From contig MU603191.1 of NCBI GenBank assembly GCA_025201865.1, positions 1 through 15,908 of the forward strand: 15,908 nucleotides of DNA, in the 5' to 3' direction. How positions within the stretch are numbered: position 1 is the stretch's first letter; every line of letters starts with the position of its first letter. Positions 7,282 to 13,100 of this stretch are shown here, in pieces. The notes under the pieces were generated by a model. The model was not told the DNA's origin. It was given only the letters and a program-made list of their open reading frames with translations, and did no database searches. The translations under genes and the position numbers were made by a program. The stretch is from Ramicandelaber brevisporus. Lineage: Eukaryota; Kickxellomycota; Ramicandelaberales; Ramicandelaberaceae.

Positions 7282-7300
7282 CCAGCCAGCCAGCCAGCCA
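7282..7300. repeat. short CCAG microsatellite
   Basis: Four and a half CCAG copies, the same tetranucleotide in circular permutation as the (AGCC)9 array about 200 nt away. Confidence 0.85.
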
Positions 7301-7575
7301 AACTGTTACAGCCACTCTCCAGTCCACTTTTAAACAAAATACTGCACACAGCATTACCGAACCTGGTGAGTGATCATCCAAATGTCGAGGCTCATATTTT
7401 ACGGTGCAAAAAAAAATTACAGTGCGGTTTCCTCCGGAAAATTACGTGGATGGCACCCGAGCGCCAGCCAACTTGCACGGTGATTTTTTTTGCCTCCAAG
7501 TTTGAACTCGCATCTGAAAAGAAACAAAAAAGAGAGAGCATCGCTTACAACAGCAAGTCGAACAACATATCAGAC

Positions 7576-8061
7576 ATGGCCGAGGAAGTCGTTGACCAGA
7601 AGGAAATCATTGATCAGCGTACGTGCACTGCTTCAGTTTCTTTCTTTATCACATAGACGATGTCGAAGAGACGCGAGATCTGCAGTAAACCGAGCGAAGA
7701 ACGAACACTACTGTAGCGAGGCGGGTTTAGCGACCTGGTCCAGATCAGCACGCTCTTAGAGCTAGCAGTAACGCGGTAGACGCCGTTGGTATCGCGAGAA
7801 CTAGTCCAATACACGCTTCAACCAGAGCAGCACATTTACTGACAGAAACCACGCTTTCCCCTTCATTGAATGATGATTTGCATTTGATTACTAACAGAGT
7901 GCGCTGAGTCTGCCAAGTGCCAGCCAGCAGTCCACCACCTCGAGTCATGCACCAAGCGTGTTGAGGATGGTTCCCCAGAGAACTGCGTTGAGGAGGTGTT
8001 CCACATGCTGCACTGCATTAACGAGTGCGGCTCCAAGACTCTCTTCTCCAAGCTTGTTTAA
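7576..8061 (+). CDS. QCR6: cytochrome bc1 complex hinge subunit (Qcr6/UQCRH), two exons
   Basis: Exon 1 is 7576-7618 and exon 2 is 7898-8061, joined in phase 1 across Gln15 to give 68 residues. Exon 2 carries the UQCRH signature: Cys at 16, 22, 32, 44 and 58, with Cys16-x5-Cys22-x9-Cys32 and Cys44-x13-Cys58 spacing equal to the human protein, and a closing KTLFSKL that matches the family's HKLFNSLK end. In complex III the hinge protein sits on the intermembrane-space side beside cytochrome c1 and helps cytochrome c docking. The acidic run typical of the N-terminus is nearly missing: only EE and scattered D/E remain in MAEEVVDQKEIIDQ. ATG 7576 has context GACATGG and is the natural start. The gene converges on the WW-domain gene. 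The splice was derived by hand; the alternative AG two bases later puts a stop in frame. Confidence 0.92.
7619..7897 (+). other. spliceosomal intron in QCR6 with branch site abutting the 3' splice site
   Basis: The intron is 279 nt. The donor is GTACGT (7619-7624) and the acceptor is CAG ending at 7897. The perfect branch-point consensus TACTAAC (7889-7895) is followed directly by AG, so the presumed branch A is only about three bases from the acceptor. No second TACTAAC-like site was noticed further upstream. The intron has stops in the exon-1 frame and no recognisable gene. Confidence 0.85.
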
Positions 8062-8214
8062 TAGTTCTTTTAAAAAAGCCATTTCAAACACATAGAAGAC
8101 ACTCAATGTATTGGCATATGCTTGGATGAGTAAAATCAGTTTTGTTTTTAAAACAAGGAAAAGAAAAGAGGGTGTAAATGTCGTGAAGGTAGGACTAGCA
8201 ATAGTGATGATGAT

Positions 8215-8220
8215 AATAAA
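8215..8220 (+). terminator. candidate poly(A) signal AATAAA for QCR6
   Basis: The AATAAA is 154 nt after the QCR6 stop and 48 nt before the end of the convergent WW gene. If used, the two transcripts' 3' ends come very close or overlap. Confidence 0.4.
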
Positions 8221-8267
8221 GTTATTAGTTTGGCGCATGTATAGATAAATGTAACGAAGAGATGAAA

Positions 8268-9236
8268 TTAGCCTTGGGCCTTCTTGAGGTTTTGCAAAAA
8301 GGTAGCAGCCAAACCAGCAACCTGGAGCTTGTTTGCACCTCCGCCACCACCTCCGCCTCCGTTTGATTGACTTGGTGGGGCTGGAGCATAGCCGCCAACT
8401 GGTGGAGGCAGCGAGTCATTGTTATAGTAACTTGCAGCCTGACCAGTCTTGGAATGGTGCAGCGGAGGTGGACGTGGGTGAGCCGCTGTGACGGCCACGC
8501 CAGCCACCACCTGGCCAGTGGAGCTTGCAGGTGGTCTGCCGTTGGATGGAAGGAAAGAGCCACCGGACGATGGAGGAAGACCGGCTGGTGGACGGCCACC
8601 ACCGCTGGCAGATGGAGGGGGCGGACCGGCAGGAGGTGCTCTTGTGCCATACTCTGGAAGCGAGGAGTATGGAGACGCCGCCCGAGTGTGGAGGGGAGGA
8701 GGTGGAGGCATCTGTGGCACTGGCGACGAAGCCGTCACTGGTGGATAGGCTGGCGGATAGCCCTGAGAGTATGATGCTGGCGGATATGAGGATTGGGAGA
8801 CTGGTGGGTATGAGGGTTGGGATACTGGTGGATACGAGGGCTGGGAAACTGGTGGATATGGCTCGTAGCTATTGCTAACTGGTGGGTAGCCTTGGTTGTA
8901 TCCACTGTAAGGGCTGGATGCAGTTGGCATCTGCATTTCTGGGAAGCCATATGCCGATGGAGCCGACGTTGAAGGAACAGCAACTGATGGAGCAGCAGTG
9001 GCGGCTGATGGATATCCATTGAATGCCCTACTGCTCTCTTGAGCCTGCTGAGGATAAAAGAGCTGCTCTTGCTCGGCAGTCAGTTGAGGGAGCTCGGCTG
9101 GAGCACTGGCCAACTGCTGCTGCTGGACATCGGCGCCTTCTCGAGGATCCTGCCATTGGCAATGCTTGGTGGGCTTGTACAGGAAGAAGCGACGGCCATA
9201 GCCATCGTACAATTCGGCCCAGGGCTGTTCTGACAT
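8268..9236 (-). CDS. WW-domain protein with Pro/Tyr-rich repeat region
   Basis: The 322-residue protein opens with one WW domain (about residues 5-32): Trp6, the GRRFFLY strand, Thr23, Trp28 and Pro31 in WQDPR. WW domains bind Pro-rich ligands such as PPxY. A Q-rich stretch follows, then a Pro/Tyr region with three copies of the octamer YPPVSQ(P/S)S (127-150) and a PPAY motif (161-164) that a group I WW domain could bind in cis or trans. Then come poly-Pro (PPPPPL, 177-181), Gly/Pro-rich DNA-binding-free linker, a Gly8 run (293-300) and a short amphipathic end (NKLQVAGLAATFLQNLKKA). The layout resembles yeast Wwm1, a WW protein that binds metacaspase, but similarity outside WW is only compositional. 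There is no signal peptide, membrane span or catalytic domain, so it is probably a cytosolic or nuclear adaptor. It converges with QCR6. Start ATG 9234-9236 places the WW at the very N-terminus. Confidence 0.9.
   Translation of the reverse strand: MSEQPWAELYDGYGRRFFLYKPTKHCQWQDPREGADVQQQQLASAPAELPQLTAEQEQLFYPQQAQESSRAFNGYPSAATAAPSVAVPSTSAPSAYGFPEMQMPTASSPYSGYNQGYPPVSNSYEPYPPVSQPSYPPVSQPSYPPVSQSSYPPASYSQGYPPAYPPVTASSPVPQMPPPPPLHTRAASPYSSLPEYGTRAPPAGPPPPSASGGGRPPAGLPPSSGGSFLPSNGRPPASSTGQVVAGVAVTAAHPRPPPLHHSKTGQAASYYNNDSLPPPVGGYAPAPPSQSNGGGGGGGGANKLQVAGLAATFLQNLKKAQG
8787..8858 (-). repeat. 24-bp in-frame repeat, three copies, in the WW gene
   Basis: Three 24-nt units encode YPPVSQPS, YPPVSQPS and YPPVSQSS. 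The DNA copies differ at synonymous sites, so the repeat is not a very recent expansion. Decayed units (YPPAS, GYPPAYPPV) continue to about residue 167. Confidence 0.9.
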
Positions 9237-9324
9237 TGTTCGGTAGATCCGGCTTGTTCAGATGGATAGGGAAAGAGAGTGTGTATGTGTAAAGATGAGC
9301 GGGAAAAGAGAAGTGGAGAGAGAG

Positions 9325-9359
9325 GCGAAGTCAAGCCAAGTCAAGTCAAGCGAAGTGAG
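9325..9359. repeat. pentamer array G(T/C)(C/G)AA, about seven units
   Basis: Successive units on the plus strand are GCGAA, GTCAA, GCCAA, GTCAA, GTCAA, GCGAA, GTGAG. The array is 89-123 nt upstream of the WW gene start. Confidence 0.85.
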
Positions 9360-9503
9360 AGCACAATTAGTGCGAAAGGGGAGGGAGACGACAGGAAGAC
9401 GGAGCAGTTGTTCACAGTCGAGAGGAGGTGGTTATATGCAAAAAGGGCTTGTGCTCGGAAGTGTGCAAAATAGATCAGGGTTCTTGTCTGTTTGGCTGGC
9501 AGT

Positions 9504-9548
9504 TTTGCTTTGCTTTGCTTCGCTTCGTTTCGTTTCGTTTCGTTTCGC
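9504..9548. repeat. pentamer array TTTGC/TTCGC/TTCGT, nine units
   Basis: Nine contiguous 5-bp units graduate from TTTGC (three) through TTCGC to TTCGT (four) and back to TTCGC. The TTCGC form is the reverse complement of GCGAA in the array at 9325-9359, so the two arrays face each other about 145 nt apart. Confidence 0.9.
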
Positions 9549-9978
9549 CTGTTCGACTCTGGCGGTTTGGTCTGGGCAACCTTGTACGTTCGAGAGAGAA
9601 GGAACTGTGACAAAGACCGACTGCGGCAGGTGAGAGGTAAAATTAATAAAGAGTATCGACGATGGAATAGCCAAGATGGAAGAAAAGAATGCAAAAGAAT
9701 GCAAAAGAGTATGTCGGCTGCAACGATAACAACGGAGGGAGGGGAGTCTTTAAATAACCATTCCGAGAACATGACGCACAGTGTCTTCACGCGCTTGAGC
9801 CAAGTGCGTCCTTGGTCCGAGCGAATGTGTGATTGGGCTTGGCTAAACAATTAAAAAGCATTGGCCAATGACGCACAAGCCAATTCGAATTCTTGGACTG
9901 CTCATTCGAACGTCACAAAGATTAACCACATTTGCACTGTGGAATAAAAGAAGAAGCAACGAAATAAAAAAGGTCTCT

Positions 9979-9984
9979 TTTATT
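9979..9984 (-). terminator. candidate poly(A) signal AATAAA for the PHD-finger gene
   Basis: TTTATT on the plus strand reads AATAAA on the minus strand, 127 nt after the stop of the PHD gene at 10111. It is the nearest perfect match in the right orientation. The (AAT) run at 10043-10066 lies between stop and signal. Confidence 0.45.
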
Positions 9985-10042
9985 TAAAAATGAATGAGTA
10001 TAAAGGGAGAGCAAAACGCACATTAGTAGTATTATTGGTAGT

Positions 10043-10066
10043 ATTATTATTATTATTATTATTATT
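10043..10066. repeat. triplet microsatellite (ATT)8
   Basis: Eight perfect ATT units in the presumed 3' UTR of the PHD gene, 45-68 nt after its stop codon, with decayed copies on the left. Confidence 0.92.
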
Positions 10067-10110
10067 AGTAATAGCGAGAATAGCAAGAGATAGAAAATAA
10101 AATAGAGTGA

Positions 10111-13100
10111 TCAACGTCTGCTTTGCCTTAAATCCAAATCAACCAAAGTGCCAGAATTTGCGCGTTCAACAGCTGAAGGCTCAAACATGCCCATTGGAGG
10201 AAGTCTACGTCTAGCATCGGTTGATATTGGGACCGGGGCAGAGATAGTACTCATTTGTCGATTGATTGGCTGCAGTTGAGGCGGTGGATAATGTCTGCCT
10301 GTCGTTGTTACTGCTGTTGCTGTTGCCGTTGCCGTTGTTGCTACCGTCGTTGCTGTCGCTGCTCCTGACCTAGTTTGAATCAGCGCAGCACTCGAGTCAA
10401 TTGAGTCGATATCATCTTCATGCAGCGAGCCGAGAGTCTCGGTTGAGGCTGATGATGTCAATCTAGTATGAATGCGTGACACTTGAGGTAGGATATCAGC
10501 ATCTAGCAACGGCATCGGTGGGTCAGTCAACGTCAGAGCAGATGATGGGCCAGTTGACATGACACTTGCTACGGTTGCGGGAACTCGATTGTTGTTGTTG
10601 TTGTTGTTGTTGAGGGGCGACAATCTTGACTGCTGCTGCTGCTGCTGTTGTTGTTGCTGCTGCTGCGCTACTACTGGAAGCTGTTGTTCGATTGTAGAAG
10701 TAGTTAAGGGTCCAAAGATGGCATCAAGTTCGTTTGCATCGGCTCGAAGAGACTGTAGCGGAGGAACATCGCCCAAATCACTCAGCAGTGTGTTTGTATT
10801 GAATCCAGGAATGTTCAAATCAAATGGAAGAGCGAGACCAGTAGAGTCAGTGGCGAGTAACGCAGCGAGATCTGCTGTATTGAACAAGTCTGCTGGAAGC
10901 GCTGCTGCTGCTACTGCTGCTGCTGATGTCATGCTGATAGCATCTGTTATATCGGTTGCTACTGTGGGTACGCCAAATGTGGCCATTGCGGCCAGCGATA
11001 TAGCTGATTGACTAGCGATGCTGTTTCTAGTGTTACGGTTGATATTAGACGGTTGCAATACAGAGTCCAAGGCAGTCATATCAAGTGGTAATGCAGGCTC
11101 AATTGTTGATGAATATGCAGCAGGTACAACTATATTCTCAGCCACTGCATTCTTTACAGCTGTCTTGGCACTGGATGGTCTCGGCCGCTGAGGAAGAGGT
11201 AAACCAAGGAAGTCAAGCTCAGACGAGAGTGTGCTCTGCGTCTGTTGATGAGATGGCTGTTGCTGAGATAACTGTTGATGAGATAACTGCTGCTGCAATT
11301 GAGGCTGTTTAGCGAAACCAACCATTTCAAATAGATCGTTGAGAGGATCATCCAATGCCACAGTGGCTTCTGAGTCGATGTCGCTAGCTGCACGAGTTGA
11401 CATTCTCCTTGCATTGCCAGCAGTCGAATGCAGTTGATTGACGAGAGTCGAGCGTGCAATTTCATCCATTGTAGGGTTGATGGAAGTTGATGCAGTTAGA
11501 CTCTGCAAGTCATTATGAAGCCACTGCTCGATATTCCCAGTCAAGTCAATATCAGTCGGTAGACCAATATCAAAGTCAAGCATATCTGAAGCCAATCCAG
11601 CCACATGTGAAAACTCACTCGGTAATCCATCATCTTCAATTGCAGCGGTAGTCTGCAACTGCTCAATCTGGGGAGTAATCAATGAGCCAAGTACAAGGTC
11701 CGGTGTTACGGCAGAGACTGAACCACCGCCACACAGCCCAACGAGATCAGTATTCGATGGCACCGTAGTGTTAATGGATGAGTGCTGTTGCCGTTGCTGT
11801 TGCTGCTGCTGCTGCTGCTGTTGCTGTTGTTGTTGTTGCTGGTGCAATTGGATAAGCTGACGTGGTGGGAGGCTTAGTAGAGGAGCATCACTGCCTTGTG
11901 TTGACACTTCAGATAGTTTACGAGTAACTGGTATTTGAACGGGTGGATGACGCACATGTGACACTGTCTGATGATGAGACTGATGATGATGAGACTGATG
12001 AGGCTGCTGCTGGATTGTGGGTGGATCTTCCTCATCCTCAGATTCAGGCATATCAGCAAGTAGCTTCTTTAGTCTCGCAGTTGCAGGAGAGAACAGTTGG
12101 CTATCTGCAGCCTGTGTAGCTGACTTCTCATATCTCATTGGAGTGCCAGGTGTTGATCCAAATCTAGCTGCAGACGCAATGGCAGGTGTATTGATGATGC
12201 GTCCAGTGGCAACTGATGAGGCTGTACTTGTAGTGGCAGTAGTATTATTATTGCTATTGCAATTATTATTGCCATTATTAGTAGTAATATTACTATGCAT
12301 TTGCTGTATCCTCTGTGCATTGTTATTATTAATACCATTAATATTATCAGAGTGCAAGCCAGCTACAGTTAGGTTATACTCGAAGCAATGAATGCATCTG
12401 TAGTTTACAATAGTGTTAGTCTCTGAAGCAAGTCCAACGCAGTGTTTGTGAAACCAAGTGTTGCATCTTGAGCATTGCACGTTATGCTCAGTGAAAGGCT
12501 GCTTCTTCTTTGGTCTGCCTACTTTGGGACGTGCTGGTTGGCCACAGATACAATCGTTCCTTGCTGCTCTGCCCAGGTATCCAACACTGCTGCTACTAGT
12601 CATCACTGAGCTAGTCTGCTGTTGCTGCTGCTGTTGCTGCTGTTGCTGCTGTCTCTTTACTAATACCTGTGCATTGTTTGCTGATGACTTTGAGGTGAAT
12701 GAGGATGAAGGAGGCATTGATAAACTACTGCTGCCAGTTGGAGGTGCAAAGTTCATTGATACTGTGGCTGAAGTTGCGGGTGACTGTTTTCTAATATTAC
12801 TAGCACTATTAATATCAGAATGATGATGATAACTATGATGATGGTTATAGTTATGATGATGGCTGTGATCAGATATAATGTCAGAGTGAGGAATATCGGG
12901 AATGTCAGAGTACAATTTACGCTGAAAAGACATGTCACATTTACTATAATGTGATTTTAATCCTCCTTTACTTTTATACCTTTTTCCACAATCTTCACAT
13001 GAATAATATACAATACTCTTTCCATCTGATCCAACTTCCACTTGCTGCAGCTGGCGTTGTTGTAACTGGGGAGTATTTGATAGTCTACTGCTGCGACCAC

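Larger units (their letters stand above)
6974..7575. promoter_or_regulatory. shared divergent promoter region, secreted gene (-) / QCR6 (+), with microsatellites
   Basis: This 602-nt gap separates two divergent start codons. It holds (AGCC)9 at 7061-7096, a TATG/TG-rich run at 7121-7154, a GGGAGA run at 7188-7212 and a second CCAG-type run at 7282-7300. A weak TATA-like TAAATATG on the minus strand (7105-7112) lies 132 nt before the secreted gene's ATG. No convincing TATA was found for QCR6. Short open frames here are repeat products with no domain. Confidence 0.5.
9237..9978 (-). promoter_or_regulatory. upstream region of the WW gene with pentamer arrays, CCAAT and TGACG words
   Basis: There is no gene in this 740 nt. 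The coding strand near the start is CT-rich, common in fungal promoters. A weak TATA-like ATATAA (minus strand, 9432-9437) lies about 195 nt before the ATG. Pentamer arrays are at 9325-9359 and 9504-9548. Distally, ATGACGCACA occurs twice (9771-9780 and 9868-9877), CGTCA occurs at 9911-9915, and CCAAT occurs in TTGGCCAATG and GCCAATTCG (about 9861-9886). TGACG is the half site of ATF/CREB-type bZIP factors and CCAAT that of the HAP/NF-Y complex; use here is inference. Confidence 0.4.

Noticed and set aside
7061-7300. CRISPR-like or phage-type repeat array
   Set aside because: Uniform short tandem units without unique spacers in a eukaryotic promoter; these are microsatellites.
7366-7656. Continuous 96-residue frame reading through QCR6 exon 1 into the intron
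   Set aside because: It includes the QCR6 start codon but ends in the intron without the Cys core. Splicing at GTACGT and TAACAG restores a proper hinge protein.
8367-8878. Several plus-strand frames across the WW gene
   Set aside because: Trp/Arg/Gly-rich shadows of the Pro-rich coding strand, with no independent support.
9341-9850. Minus-strand frame of 169 residues upstream of the WW gene
   Set aside because: It is made partly of translated pentamer repeats (NETKRNEAKQSKAK), has no domain, and overlaps the likely promoter.
10559-11011. Plus-strand frames with poly-Cys or poly-Leu inside the PHD gene, here and at 12458-12823 and 13256-13720
   Set aside because: Alternative-frame readings of CAG/CAA triplet runs in the real minus-strand gene.
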